A DNA stretch of 64,000 nucleotides, from positions 1 to 64,000 of the forward strand of contig JAENWG010000001.1 in the NCBI GenBank assembly GCA_016650175.1. Direction: 5' to 3'. Shown here in pieces: positions 28,124-38,010 of this stretch. Each line of letters begins with the position of its first letter. Position 1 is the first letter of the stretch. The notes under the pieces were generated by a model. That model was not told where the DNA came from. It did not search any database and was given only the letters and a program-made list of their open reading frames with translations. A program made the position numbers and the translations under genes. Origin of the DNA: Peptostreptococcaceae bacterium. GTDB taxonomy: Bacteria > Bacillota > Clostridia > Peptostreptococcales > Anaerovoracaceae.

Positions 28124-30199
28124 CTACTTGTCATTCTCAGTTTCTGTCTCCTCTTTTTTAGGTTCAATTTCTGCTTCAGGCTCAGTTTCTTCTGCTTCTT
28201 CTTCTTCAGCTTCAGCATTTTTTTCATCAGTATCTTCACTTAGATAATCGGAATCAAATTTTGCAAGTTCATCTTCCAATTTCTTTTTTTCTTCTTCCTG
28301 TAAGCGTACTCTTTCTTCAGATTCCTCTTGATTGGCTTTCTGAGTTATTTCGTCTTTGACTCTAACAGCTTCCACCATTTGCTCTGGTGTCATCTTACCA
28401 AGATATAGTGCTTCGAATTGCTCAGCGTTTATAGTTTCTACTTCTAGAAGTGCTTCCGCAACATTAGTAATTCTATCTATGTTTTCCGAAACAAGCTTCT
28501 TAGTTTGTTCATATGCTTTTTCTAACATTTGTTTGATTTCAATATCTATTTCAGATGCAACTTGTTCAGAATAATTCTGTCTGCTTGAAAAATCTTTTCC
28601 TAAGAAAACTTCATCATTAGTTGCGTAACTAACAGGACCCATATTCTCACTAAACCCATATTTAGTAACCATTTCTCTTGCTATCGCAGTAGCTCTTTGT
28701 AAATCGTTACTTGCTCCTGTACTTATATCATCTAGCATTAGTTCTTCTGCAACTCTACCTGCAAGTAAATGCTTGATAGTAGATAACATTCTACCTTTTG
28801 TTTCATAATATTTATCATCTTCAGGTAGATACATAGTAAATCCACCTGCAGAACCTCTAGGTACAATCGTAACTTGATGCACAGGATCAGAACCTGGAAT
28901 TGCTCTCATTACTACTGCATGCCCGGCTTCATGATAAGCTGTAAGCTTTCTTTCCACTGGAGTTATTACCCTTGATTTCTTTTCAGGTCCAGCCATAACT
29001 TTAGTAGTAGCTGCCTCTATTTCTTCCATCCTAATTTTTGTACCGTTTCTTCTGGCAGTTATCAGTGCTGCTTCATTGATTAAGTTCTCAATATCTGCAG
29101 GTGAAAATCCAGGTGTACGTCTTGCTAATATCTTAGGTGACACACCTTCTGCTAATGGTTTATTCTTAGAATGAACTTTGAATATAGCTTCTCTTGCTGC
29201 AACATCTGGCATACCCATTACGATTTGTCTATCAAATCTACCAGGTCTTAGTAATGCTGGATCTAATATGTCAGGTCTATTAGTAGCTGCTAATATAATG
29301 ATACCTGCATTGTCTGCAAATCCATCCATTTCAACCAACAGTTGGTTAAGTGTCTGTTCTCTTTCGTCGTTTCCGCCTCCAAGTCCAGCTCCTCTTTTAC
29401 GACCAACCGCATCAATTTCATCTATAAATATTATACACGGTGCAGTCTTTTTCGCTTGCTCAAATAAATCTCTAACACGAGATGCTCCTACTCCAACAAA
29501 CATTTCAACAAAATCAGAACCACTTATTGTATAAAATGGAACTCCTGCTTCGCCTGCTGTCGCTTTTGATACATAAGTCTTACCTGTACCAGGTCTACCT
29601 ACTAGCAATATACCTTTTGGAATACGTGCCCCAAGCTGTTTATATTTGGTGGAATCTTTTAAGAAATCCACTATTTCTTCTAATTCTTCTTTTTCTTCAT
29701 CAAGGCCGGCTACATCTTCAAATTTAAGAGACTTCCCCGTGTCCTTATACATCTTGGCTTTATTTTTACCAAATGAGAACGCCTTGTTGTTCCCCCCTTG
29801 GTTCATCATAAAGTAGAACAGGAACCCAAGTGCCGCTATCATAACCAGTGTCGGTAGAAGTGATAGGAAAGAAAATCCACTTTCTGGTGCATCACTTTCT
29901 ATATTGATACGTCCTTCTTCCATCATAGGATATACATATGTAGTATTCATATAATCTATATCCAAAAGCGATGACGCATAGGTATATAATATGTCACCTG
30001 ATGCCAAAGTACCTGTAATCTTTCTATCAGATACATTAACTTCTTTAATTTTACCGGATTCTATTTGACTTACGAACGTCGAAAACTGAACCTCTTTTAT
30101 ATTCACAGGATCTTCAATCCCCTTGTACATAAAGGCTGCAGTTAATACTACAGCAAATATTATTAAATATATGCTTATATTTTTCCCAAATTTTTTCAA
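28124..30199 (-). CDS. ftsH: ATP-dependent membrane zinc metalloprotease FtsH
   Basis: Degrades misassembled membrane proteins and short-lived regulators. A first transmembrane segment ([19 protein letters not shown]) and an extracytoplasmic loop are followed by a second one ([19 protein letters not shown]). The AAA module has Walker A GRPGTGKT and Walker [16 protein letters not shown], and the zinc site is HEAGH. The C-terminus is an unusually long acidic tail with runs of Glu. The track's GTG at 30271 has no ribosome-binding site. The TTG at 30199 gives the usual [11 protein letters not shown] start with AAGGG upstream, and an extended -10 lies between, so I take 30199. Confidence 0.95.
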   Translation of the reverse strand: MKKFGKNISIYLIIFAVVLTAAFMYKGIEDPVNIKEVQFSTFVSQIESGKIKEVNVSDRKITGTLASGDILYTYASSLLDIDYMNTTYVYPMMEEGRINIESDAPESGFSFLSLLPTLVMIAALGFLFYFMMNQGGNNKAFSFGKNKAKMYKDTGKSLKFEDVAGLDEEKEELEEIVDFLKDSTKYKQLGARIPKGILLVGRPGTGKTYVSKATAGEAGVPFYTISGSDFVEMFVGVGASRVRDLFEQAKKTAPCIIFIDEIDAVGRKRGAGLGGGNDEREQTLNQLLVEMDGFADNAGIIILAATNRPDILDPALLRPGRFDRQIVMGMPDVAAREAIFKVHSKNKPLAEGVSPKILARRTPGFSPADIENLINEAALITARRNGTKIRMEEIEAATTKVMAGPEKKSRVITPVERKLTAYHEAGHAVVMRAIPGSDPVHQVTIVPRGSAGGFTMYLPEDDKYYETKGRMLSTIKHLLAGRVAEELMLDDISTGASNDLQRATAIAREMVTKYGFSENMGPVSYATNDEVFLGKDFSSRQNYSEQVASEIDIEIKQMLEKAYEQTKKLVSENIDRITNVAEALLEVETINAEQFEALYLGKMTPEQMVEAVRVKDEITQKANQEESEERVRLQEEEKKKLEDELAKFDSDYLSEDTDEKNAEAEEEEAEETEPEAEIEPKKEETETENDK

Positions 30200-30239
30200 T
30201 GTTGTTCCCTTTCTTCTGTTAAGTATCACAAATTTGTTT

Positions 30240-30248
30240 ATTATAACA
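30240..30248 (-). promoter_or_regulatory. Extended -10 promoter element upstream of ftsH
   Basis: On the minus strand TGTTATAAT (TGn plus TATAAT) precedes the ftsH TTG start by about 40 bases. No good -35 was found. It suggests ftsH can be transcribed independently of tilS. Confidence 0.5.
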
Positions 30249-30273
30249 AAACTGCTTTGATATTTTACCACAG

Positions 30274-31701
30274 TTAACCAATAATTTCAAGGAGTAACGC
30301 TAATCTTGTTCTGTTGTCCATATGATATTTCTGTGAATATTTACCCTTTTTTCTAGCCACGTCATTACCAAAGTTGTCATTAGGCACCATCCATAGGATT
30401 TCCCTACCAATAGCAAAGAAATATACATCGTCTCTTTCTTCTTTAGGAATTTTCTCATCTATTAAATAGTCATGCAATTTTTTACTGCCTTTATTAAAAG
30501 GAATATAGTCCCCTTCACTTCTAGCTCTAAATTTAATATTTGTTTCTGTCTTACCGTGTTCTGCCATATATTTGACATAATCAAATATCGCATAGCAACC
30601 AGGTTTATCGATATCGAAGTTTTCTTTTTCTATAATACTAACTTTGAATTTTACTTGGTTTTTCTGTTTTGCCTCTTCGCTTTTTTCAAATATAACAAGG
30701 TTATATTTTCTTCTGACTACATAATTTTTAGATATGTCATAGCTCGCAGACGGATTATCCCCAACTATCAAATTATATATATCAAGAATACCGTTTCTAC
30801 TGACATTATCCTTTAGGTTCATATCCATTATTATTCTGTCTATTATTCTAAGGACAATAGCTTTGTGATTTTCGCCAAGTTTATTTGTATCTATAGTTGC
30901 AGACCTTAACACATCTTTATTACTATTATATTCAACTATGCATTTTCTTAAAACTTCTTGAGCTGCTTTATTCATATATTCATTTTCTATTGAAGCTGCT
31001 TCACCTAATCTTCTGATAGCTTCTTGGCATCCTGAATTTATGTTTTCTTCAACATAAGGGAAAAGCTCAAGTCTTATTCTGTTTCTGTTATATACAGGTT
31101 CAAAATTGCTCGCATCAATATTAGGTTCTAATCCTAATTCTTCAATATATTCATCAATTTCTTTTCTTGTAACATTTAATAACGGTCTAACTATTCTATT
31201 CTCATATTCATCATATCTTTCGCTTTTAATACCACTAAGCCCTGATATTGAAGTACCTCTTAATATTCTAAACATTATAGTTTCACTTTGATCATTTGCA
31301 TTTTGAGCAACCGTTATTACTATTTTATCTTTATCTATACCATGTTTTTTAAGACTGTCTGCCACTTCAGCAAAAGCCTTATATCTTTCATTTCTACCGG
31401 CTTCTTCAGAGCCAATTTTATTTTCTTTAGCTATTTTCAAACAGTCAACTTCATAACTTCTACAAGGCCAACCTTTTTCTATACATAGTTTTTCTACTTT
31501 TTCTTGTTCTTCATCAGAAACTACAGGCCTAAACTTGTGGTTAAGATGAACAGGATATATTTTAAGATTCATCTCTTCTGCTAAAGAATCTAAAGCATAA
31601 AAAAGACACATTGAATCAGGGCCTCCTGACAAGCCTATAACTATATGTTGGTCTGCTACTATCAAACCACTATCTAAAATCTTTTGAATTATCTTCTCCA
31701 T
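30274..31701 (-). CDS. tilS: tRNA(Ile)-lysidine synthetase TilS
   Basis: Attaches lysine to C34 of the CAU-anticodon isoleucine tRNA so that it reads AUA. The PP-loop SGGPDSMCLFYAL, the HLNHKFRP motif and the ITVAQNANDQSETIMFRILRGTSISGLSGI block are family marks. A C-terminal TilS substrate-binding domain follows. The ATG at 31701 with AGGGG five bases upstream is preferred over the track's GTG at 31707. It starts just past the tatD stop and precedes ftsH, the common bacterial order. The NDQSE segment replaces the more usual HxxDDxxET; this is a visible variation worth noting. Confidence 0.95.
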   Translation of the reverse strand: MEKIIQKILDSGLIVADQHIVIGLSGGPDSMCLFYALDSLAEEMNLKIYPVHLNHKFRPVVSDEEQEKVEKLCIEKGWPCRSYEVDCLKIAKENKIGSEEAGRNERYKAFAEVADSLKKHGIDKDKIVITVAQNANDQSETIMFRILRGTSISGLSGIKSERYDEYENRIVRPLLNVTRKEIDEYIEELGLEPNIDASNFEPVYNRNRIRLELFPYVEENINSGCQEAIRRLGEAASIENEYMNKAAQEVLRKCIVEYNSNKDVLRSATIDTNKLGENHKAIVLRIIDRIIMDMNLKDNVSRNGILDIYNLIVGDNPSASYDISKNYVVRRKYNLVIFEKSEEAKQKNQVKFKVSIIEKENFDIDKPGCYAIFDYVKYMAEHGKTETNIKFRARSEGDYIPFNKGSKKLHDYLIDEKIPKEERDDVYFFAIGREILWMVPNDNFGNDVARKKGKYSQKYHMDNRTRLALLLEIIG

Positions 31702-31709
31702 ATGCACCC

Positions 31710-32537
31710 CTATATATTAAAAAATTTCTTCGCATTGTTAAATGTAATTAATGAAACTTCATCAAACGTCATTTGCTTTAATACAGCAATGCGCCTTACT
31801 ACATGCTCTACGTAAGGTGATTTATTTGACTTTCCTCTGTGTGGTACTGGCGTTAAATATGGTGCATCAGTTTCCGCAAGTAAAAATTCTATCGGAACTT
31901 CTTGTACCACTTCAACTGTTTTTCTATTGTTCTTAAAAGTAATCGGTCCTGCTATAGAAATCATAGCACCTAGCTTCACATATTGCATAGCTGTTTCTTT
32001 AGACCCTGAGTAACAATGAATTTGAACTCTTGCATCAGAATGCATTTCACCGCCCATTCCTTCTTTCATAGAAAACCATGATTTTCTTTCATCTGAAAAA
32101 GCGCCTTCTTCTTTTAGTATATCCATTGTTTCTTTATCCGCGCTTCTAGAATGAATCATGATAGGCATCTTAAGCTTATTAGCTAATTGAATCTGTCTTC
32201 TAAACCAATACCGCTGCTCATCTCTATCGGATTTGTCATAATAAAAGTCAAGACCGATTTCTCCTATGGCTTTTACTTTATCCTTTTTAGCAAGATTTTC
32301 TATAAGAAGTAGAGTTTCCTCGTCCATATCTTTAGCATTGTGTGGGTGAATTCCTACTGCTCCATAGCACCATGAATACTCACTGCAATCTTTTACTGTC
32401 TGAAGACAAGATTCTAAACTGTCTCCGGCATCCATAATATACTCTACCTCCGAAGCTTCAATCTCCTTGGCTAAGTCTTCTCTTTGCTTATCAGTATATT
32501 CTAAAAAGTTTAAATGAGTATGTGCATCAAATAGCAT
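31710..32537 (-). CDS. TatD family metal-dependent hydrolase (DNase)
   Basis: A TIM-barrel hydrolase. The metal ligands are in FDAHTHLNF, AIGEIGLDFYYD, IMIHSRSA and QIHCYSG, and the C-terminal aspartate is in LAETDAPYLTP. Homologues cut DNA 3' ends or act in quality control. Its location directly after metG is the typical one. A 30-residue insertion around SDERKSWFSMKEGMGGEM sits before the conserved histidine, longer than in most TatD proteins. GGGAG lies five to six bases before the ATG. Confidence 0.93.
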   Translation of the reverse strand: MLFDAHTHLNFLEYTDKQREDLAKEIEASEVEYIMDAGDSLESCLQTVKDCSEYSWCYGAVGIHPHNAKDMDEETLLLIENLAKKDKVKAIGEIGLDFYYDKSDRDEQRYWFRRQIQLANKLKMPIMIHSRSADKETMDILKEEGAFSDERKSWFSMKEGMGGEMHSDARVQIHCYSGSKETAMQYVKLGAMISIAGPITFKNNRKTVEVVQEVPIEFLLAETDAPYLTPVPHRGKSNKSPYVEHVVRRIAVLKQMTFDEVSLITFNNAKKFFNI

Positions 32538-32553
32538 ATCTCTCCCTTATATA

Positions 32554-32599
32554 TAAAAAACAAATCAGCCTCGATAACTAAAGAATAGCTCTCGAGACT
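32554..32599 (-). terminator. Possible terminator of metG
   Basis: On the minus strand AGTCTCGA, a loop of about 17 bases and TCGAGGCT form an 8-bp stem containing one G-T pair. GATTTGTTTTTT follows, between metG and tatD. Confidence 0.55.
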
Positions 32600-32614
32600 T
32601 TCTAACCAATATTA

Positions 32615-34534
32615 TTAATCTACCACGCAACCATCGTCAGCAATAGTTGTTACTATTTCACAGCGTTTACCGTTTTCGGCAAACATTAGCATTCCTTTAG
32701 ATTCCATGCCTCGTAGTTTTCTAGGTTTTAAGTTTGCAACTATTATAACCTTTTTACCTGTCATTTCTTCAGGTGTAAAATCCTCAGCTACGCCGGAAAT
32801 TATTTGTCTTGTCTCTGTTCCCATCTTAACCTGAAAAACTAACAGTCTATCTGCTTTTGGATGTTTCTCAGCTGTGATAATGGTTCCTACTCTAAAATCT
32901 ATTTTATCAAAATCATCATATTCGATTTCAGGTTTTAACTCTAACGGTATATTTTGTTCTTCAGCCGGACCTTGCATTTTTTCAAGCTCCTCTAATTCCT
33001 TTTCAATATCAAGTCTTGGGAAAAGCTGTTTACCTTTAGCAACCTGCTCGCCTGACATCGTATCGAAAACTAATGCATCTTTCCATTCTACTTCTGTGTA
33101 CCATATACCGAGTTGTTTTCTCATTTTTCCGGAAGTTGTATGCATGAAAGGATAAATAAGTACAGATACTATTCTAAGAGATTCAGCTAAATTATGTAAT
33201 ACTGTATCTAATCTTTCCTTATCCGCTTCTTCTCTATCAAGTACCCAAGGTGTAGTTTCATCTATATACTTATTAGCTCTTCTTACTAGAACCCAAATCT
33301 CTTCTAGGGCTACGCTAAATTCGAATTTATTCATGTGTTCTTCAACTTTAGGTGCAGCACTAATAGCTATAGTTTTCAAATCTAAATCGATTTCATTTTC
33401 TTCATGAGAATCAGGAACAAACCCACCGTTATATTTTTGTATCATAGCTACTGTTCTTGATAGAAGATTTCCTAAATCATTGGCTAAATCAAAGTTCATT
33501 CTTCTTAGCATAACTTCATTAGTATATACGCCGTCTTGTCCAAAAGTATATTCTCTTAATAGAAAATACTTAAGTGCATCTACTCCATATCTATCAATAA
33601 GAACTACAGGATCTACTACATTTCCTTTAGATTTAGACATTTTACCGCCTTCTAAAAGAAGCCATCCATGACCTAACACTTGCTTAGGCAGTGGTAAATC
33701 CATAGACATAAGCATAGCAGGCCAAATAACTGTGTGGAATCTTACTATTTCCTTACCTACAAGATGTATATCTGCCGGCCAGTATTTGTCATATAACTCT
33801 GGATCATCAGGATAGCCTAAAGCTGTGATATAGTTTGTAAGTGCATCAAGCCACACGTAAATAACGTGTTTTTCATCGATAGGCACTTTTATTCCCCAGT
33901 CAAACGTAGATCTTGATATACATAAATCATCAAGTCCTTGTTTAACAAACTTAATCATTTCATTTCGTCTAGTTTCAGGTTGTAAGAAATCAGGATTGTT
34001 TTCAAACAAATCCAAAAGTCTATCTTGATATTTAGAAAGCTTAAAGAAATATGCTTCTTCCTTTGCTTTTTTTACAGGTCTTCCACAATCAGGGCACTTT
34101 CCATCTTCTACTTGAGTCTCAGTCCAAAAGGATTCACACGGAGTACAATACCATCCTTCATATTCGCCTTTATAGATATCGCCTTTTTCATATATTTTTT
34201 TAAATATTTCCTGAACCCGTTCTACGTGCCTTGGTTCAGTAGTTCTTATGAAATCATCATAACTGATTTCCATCGTAGCCCATAAATCTTTAATACCATC
34301 TACAATTTCATCTACATATTCTTGTGGCGTAACATTCTTTTCTTTAGCAATATCTTGGATCTTTTGACCATGTTCATCAGTACCAGTTAGGAATCTAACA
34401 TCGTATCCTGTTAATCTTTTAAATCTGGCCATCGCATCCGCCATTACTGTGCAATAAGTATGCCCAATATGTAATTTAGAACTAGGATAATAAATAGGCG
34501 TGGTTATATAGTAAGTTTCCTTTTTTTCTGTCAT
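32615..34534 (-). CDS. metG: Methionyl-tRNA synthetase
   Basis: Charges tRNA(Met) with methionine. The Rossmann domain starts YITTPIYYPSSKLHIGHTY (HIGH motif). A zinc knuckle contains CTPCESFWTETQVEDGKCPDCGRP with four cysteines, and the KMSKS motif is GGKMSKSKGN. The C-terminal EMAP/Arc1-like tRNA-binding domain (FDKIDFRVGTIITAEKHPKADRLLVFQV) makes the enzyme dimer-type. The 639-residue length is complete. AGGAAG precedes the ATG. I looked for a T-box leader in the short upstream gap and saw none. Confidence 0.98.
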   Translation of the reverse strand: MTEKKETYYITTPIYYPSSKLHIGHTYCTVMADAMARFKRLTGYDVRFLTGTDEHGQKIQDIAKEKNVTPQEYVDEIVDGIKDLWATMEISYDDFIRTTEPRHVERVQEIFKKIYEKGDIYKGEYEGWYCTPCESFWTETQVEDGKCPDCGRPVKKAKEEAYFFKLSKYQDRLLDLFENNPDFLQPETRRNEMIKFVKQGLDDLCISRSTFDWGIKVPIDEKHVIYVWLDALTNYITALGYPDDPELYDKYWPADIHLVGKEIVRFHTVIWPAMLMSMDLPLPKQVLGHGWLLLEGGKMSKSKGNVVDPVVLIDRYGVDALKYFLLREYTFGQDGVYTNEVMLRRMNFDLANDLGNLLSRTVAMIQKYNGGFVPDSHEENEIDLDLKTIAISAAPKVEEHMNKFEFSVALEEIWVLVRRANKYIDETTPWVLDREEADKERLDTVLHNLAESLRIVSVLIYPFMHTTSGKMRKQLGIWYTEVEWKDALVFDTMSGEQVAKGKQLFPRLDIEKELEELEKMQGPAEEQNIPLELKPEIEYDDFDKIDFRVGTIITAEKHPKADRLLVFQVKMGTETRQIISGVAEDFTPEEMTGKKVIIVANLKPRKLRGMESKGMLMFAENGKRCEIVTTIADDGCVVD

Positions 34535-34574
34535 CTTGAGTTTCTTCCTTTCGTCCTCATCAAATGAGATGAGC

Positions 34575-34805
34575 CTAGTTTATTTTTCCTTCAAGTTCAT
34601 CTTCTGTTGACCAGTCTTCATCTGACCAATCATCTTCTACAAAAATTTGATCAAAAACCTTCTTAGTAATAATAACTAACCCTAAACCTGCTGCGAAACC
34701 TACTCCCATAATGGTAAGCCCTGTCTTTACAACTTTTTTCTTTTCCATACTGTTACCTCCATCATTTAAACCTTGATAGAATCCATTTTTTTCGTTCTTT
34801 TTCAT
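34575..34805 (-). CDS. Small single-pass membrane protein (76 or 57 aa)
   Basis: One hydrophobic segment (GLTIMGVGFAAGLGLVIITKKVF) is followed by an acidic C-terminus rich in Trp, Asp and Glu (EDDWSDEDWSTEDELEG). Two in-frame starts are both preceded by GGAGG: ATG at 34805 and ATG at 34748 (MEKKKVVKTG). The longer form adds a polar 19-residue N-terminus. Which is used, or both, cannot be decided from sequence. It lies between the aspartate kinase and metG genes, 14 bases from the kinase stop. No family was recognised. Confidence 0.7.
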   Translation of the reverse strand: MKKNEKNGFYQGLNDGGNSMEKKKVVKTGLTIMGVGFAAGLGLVIITKKVFDQIFVEDDWSDEDWSTEDELEGKIN

Positions 34806-34819
34806 AAAGCCCTCCTTGT

Positions 34820-36133
34820 CTATTCCATGAAAGCTTGATATATTGCTCTTATAGCAGATTCAAACTGTTTATTCTCAACTCCTACTATAATATTCATTTC
34901 GCTAGAACCTTGGTCTATCATTCTAATATTTACATCGTTTTCAGCAAGTGCTGTAAATAGTTTTGCTGAAACTCCTGTTCTTTGTGACATTCCGCAGCCT
35001 ACAGTTGCAATTAGTGCCATCTGGTCGAAAACCTCAATAGAATCTGGCTCTAATTGATTCTTAATATCTTTAATTATTCTATCTATCTTTCCATCTAACT
35101 GCTCATTAGAAATTACAATTGATACAGTGTCTATACCACTAGGTATGTGTTCACAGCTAACATCGTAATCCTCTAGAATGTTCAATATCTTTCTGATATA
35201 TCCTTTTTCAGTTGCTAAAAGATTTTTATATAGTGCTATTACTGTAAAGTCTTTGTTTCCAGCTATTCCCGTAATTATCTTTGTGTTATTCTTGTCTGGT
35301 TCAGCTGTAATATATGTACCTTCTTCATAAGGCTCATTTGTGTTTCTAATATTAATTGGAATGTTGGCTATTTTAGCTGGATATATTGCATCTTCATGTA
35401 GTACACTAGCACCCATGTATGATAATTCTCTAAGTTCTTTGTATGATATTTGTGATATTTGTTCGGGATTATCTACAATTCTAGGGTCAGCCATCATAAA
35501 TCCTGATACATCTGTCCAGTTTTCATAAACATCAGCATTAACCGCTCTTGCTATTAGTGAACCTGTTACATCAGAGCCTCCTCTTGAGAATGTGACAATT
35601 TCACCTTTATCATTGCTTCCGTAAAATCCTGGCATTACAGCTCTTTCATGTTTGCTAAGTTCTTCCTTTAATGCTTTGTCTGTTTCTTCAAACATTAAAG
35701 CGCCTGACTTATCAAATCTAATTAAGCCCACTGTATCTACAAGGTCATAACCTAGGTATGCAGCAATTATCACTGCGCTTAGATATTCGCCTCTACTTGC
35801 TATATATGCTTCGCCTATTCCGTCATGTAAGTTTTTCTTTATGATATCAAATTCGCTTTGAAGATCCACCTCAATTCCAAGGTTAATCTTAAAGGACATA
35901 TATCTATCTATAACTACTTGAAAAAGTTGTTCATACGGTAAATTATGTTCGATATGTGCTTTACACAAGTACAGTACATCAGTTATCTTTGTATCACCTT
36001 CAAATCTCTTCCCCGGAGCTGATACAACAACGTATCTTCTGTCCTTATCAGACAGCACTATTTCTTTTGTTTTCTTAAACTGAATTGCATCTGCTACAGA
36101 TGATCCACCAAATTTTGCTACTTTAACTCCCAT
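34820..36133 (-). CDS. Aspartate kinase
   Basis: Phosphorylates aspartate for the lysine, threonine and methionine pathways. The kinase domain starts VKVAKFGGSSVADA and has FSRGGSDVTGSLIA and YENWTDVSGFMMADPRIV. Two C-terminal ACT domains (for example ALIATVGCGMSQRTGVSAKLFTAL) provide feedback regulation by amino acids. The track's start at 36154 adds seven residues; the ATG at 36133 has AAGGGG six bases upstream and starts at the fold. It is monofunctional, with no homoserine dehydrogenase fusion. It stands alone from other lysine or threonine genes. Confidence 0.95.
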   Translation of the reverse strand: MGVKVAKFGGSSVADAIQFKKTKEIVLSDKDRRYVVVSAPGKRFEGDTKITDVLYLCKAHIEHNLPYEQLFQVVIDRYMSFKINLGIEVDLQSEFDIIKKNLHDGIGEAYIASRGEYLSAVIIAAYLGYDLVDTVGLIRFDKSGALMFEETDKALKEELSKHERAVMPGFYGSNDKGEIVTFSRGGSDVTGSLIARAVNADVYENWTDVSGFMMADPRIVDNPEQISQISYKELRELSYMGASVLHEDAIYPAKIANIPINIRNTNEPYEEGTYITAEPDKNNTKIITGIAGNKDFTVIALYKNLLATEKGYIRKILNILEDYDVSCEHIPSGIDTVSIVISNEQLDGKIDRIIKDIKNQLEPDSIEVFDQMALIATVGCGMSQRTGVSAKLFTALAENDVNIRMIDQGSSEMNIIVGVENKQFESAIRAIYQAFME

Positions 36134-36211
36134 CATTTTCCCCTTCATACACATTATTAGTTAATTATATAAAAACGCAGGGTATTATTCAAGTCAGAAA
36201 CCAAAAAAACA

Positions 36212-36246
36212 TATAAAAATCAAACGGCACCCACTTTGAGGATGCC
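36212..36246 (-). terminator. Terminator of the AGPS-like/FGGY operon
   Basis: On the minus strand GGCATCC, a seven-base loop and GGGTGCC form a 7-bp stem followed by GTTTGATTTTTAT, just after the stop of the flavoprotein gene. Confidence 0.75.
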
Positions 36247-36258
36247 ATTTTACTCTAT

Positions 36259-38010
36259 TTACCAAGTTTTCTCATAAATTCTTTTATCTTTTTTCACTAT
36301 CTCATCCTTTTTTAAATCAAATCCAAGTGTTCCACCCGGATTCATTATATTATTTGGATCAAAATGTTCCTTTAAAGTTCTTAAAACCTTATATTCATTT
36401 TCGCCTAAGAAGCCTTCTAACCAAGGGGCAAACATCTTGCCAATTCCATGGTGATGGCTCATCGATGCACCGCTCTTTTGAATAGCATCTAAAATTCCTG
36501 CGTGATACGCTTTAAATTCTTCAGGGCTACTAACTTTGGTTATAAATATCCAGTAGAGATTGGCCCCTTGAGGATATACGTGTGACATGTGAGTCATACA
36601 TACTGTATTTGGTCTTGATTTACAATATGCTCTTACCTCTTCGTGTACTTTTGTCATGTTGCTCCAATTAACGGAAGCCTCCATTGTATCTATTACTACT
36701 CCAAAATCCTGAAGAGTATCTCTTAGGTACGGATCATTGAATCTTCCGCCTTCCCAAGATTTAGTTACATAACCTGTTAGCGTCATTCCTCCATACTTCC
36801 TTGCCACTTTTTTAGCATGCTTAGCACAGTTTTTTGAAAAGCCTTTTTCTCCATTAGTAAAACCTAAGAAGAGGCACATTTCGCCTTCCTTAAACCCTCT
36901 CATTTGGAACAAATGCTTAAGCGGTGAATCCATTACTCCGTACATATATAGCATTATGCTTGTTTCCTCAGAATCTGATAATCTAAATACTGAAGGATAA
37001 CCTGCTTCAGATTGCATAATTTCTCTTGCAGCCTTTTGCGCAGTTTCCCAATCAGGGAACATGTATGAAAATCTTTTTACTGTTTCCTGCATATTTCTAA
37101 AAATCTTCAAAGTTACTTCAGTCAATACGCCAAAAGTACCTTCATTACCCATCATAATCTGATCTATATCAGGTCCGCATGATTTTCTCGGATAAGTATC
37201 AGTTCTAATAACACCAACTGGTGTTGAGTATTCTTGAGCCATTACAATATCTTCAATGCAGCCATAGTACGTTGAGTTTTGCCCAGCGCCTCTAGTTACT
37301 ACCCATCCTCCTACAGATGAGAATTCGAAACTTTGCGGAAAATGTCCACATGTATACGAGCGTTTCGCACCAAATTTTGTTTGTGCTTCGTTTAATGCTT
37401 TTTCTAAATTAGGTCCACTTAATCCTGGCTGAACTGTAATTGTTTGATCCACTTCATTAAAGTCAATTATCTTATCAAATCTAAGCCTCATATCCAGACT
37501 TATGCCACCTTCCATGCACTCGACTCCTCTTGTTACAGAAGAACCTCCTCCATATACATATACAGGTATCTTGTTTTTTGCGCAATATTCCACGCATTCG
37601 TTTACCTGCTCTTTCGTATCAGGATAACAAACTATATCAGGTACATTTTCTACTATCTTTTGTCGAAGCCTTAAGATGTCATACATAGTCTTTCCATACG
37701 CTACTGACAATCTAGCATATTCATCTGTTCTTACAAATTCATCGCCAAATATTTTCTTAAACGTCTTTATATGTTTTTTATCAAGCTTTATTGGAATATC
37801 GTATTCCACTTTATCCAATCCAAGATCCTCAGTGTATTCAGAAAACTCACTATCATCTATATCAAACTTATCCTTGAGAAGCTTATACATTGATTCTCTA
37901 GGAGGTTTAATCTGTCTTTTTTCTCCCCATTTGAATATTGATCTATATGAATCGTTGGAAAAATCTTCATCAAACCATTTAGGTTCATATCCTTTGTATT
38001 TACGTGTCAT
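36259..38010 (-). CDS. FAD-binding oxidase, alkyl-DHAP synthase (AGPS)-like
   Basis: A 583-residue vanillyl-alcohol-oxidase-fold flavoprotein. The FAD-binding region reads IPVYVYGGGSSVTRGVE, FEFSSVGGWVVTRGAGQNSTYYG and GPDIDQIMMGNEGTFGVLTEVTLKI. Near the C-terminus the SHHHGIGKMFAPWL block carries the triple histidine known from alkyldihydroxyacetonephosphate synthases, followed by FDPNNIMNPGG. In animals AGPS swaps the acyl chain of acyl-DHAP for a fatty alcohol to make ether lipids. Here the gene ends a kinase/dehydrogenase operon under TetR control. A role in alkyl-DHAP formation or cleavage is inference; a generic glycolate-oxidase-like dehydrogenase is the alternative. GGAGG lies eight bases before the ATG. 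Confidence 0.8.
   Translation of the reverse strand: MTRKYKGYEPKWFDEDFSNDSYRSIFKWGEKRQIKPPRESMYKLLKDKFDIDDSEFSEYTEDLGLDKVEYDIPIKLDKKHIKTFKKIFGDEFVRTDEYARLSVAYGKTMYDILRLRQKIVENVPDIVCYPDTKEQVNECVEYCAKNKIPVYVYGGGSSVTRGVECMEGGISLDMRLRFDKIIDFNEVDQTITVQPGLSGPNLEKALNEAQTKFGAKRSYTCGHFPQSFEFSSVGGWVVTRGAGQNSTYYGCIEDIVMAQEYSTPVGVIRTDTYPRKSCGPDIDQIMMGNEGTFGVLTEVTLKIFRNMQETVKRFSYMFPDWETAQKAAREIMQSEAGYPSVFRLSDSEETSIMLYMYGVMDSPLKHLFQMRGFKEGEMCLFLGFTNGEKGFSKNCAKHAKKVARKYGGMTLTGYVTKSWEGGRFNDPYLRDTLQDFGVVIDTMEASVNWSNMTKVHEEVRAYCKSRPNTVCMTHMSHVYPQGANLYWIFITKVSSPEEFKAYHAGILDAIQKSGASMSHHHGIGKMFAPWLEGFLGENEYKVLRTLKEHFDPNNIMNPGGTLGFDLKKDEIVKKDKRIYEKTW

Noticed and set aside
34535-34575. T-box or other leader element upstream of metG
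   Set aside because: The gap between the small membrane protein gene and metG is only about 40 bases and lacks the T-box consensus; no stem-loop series is present.
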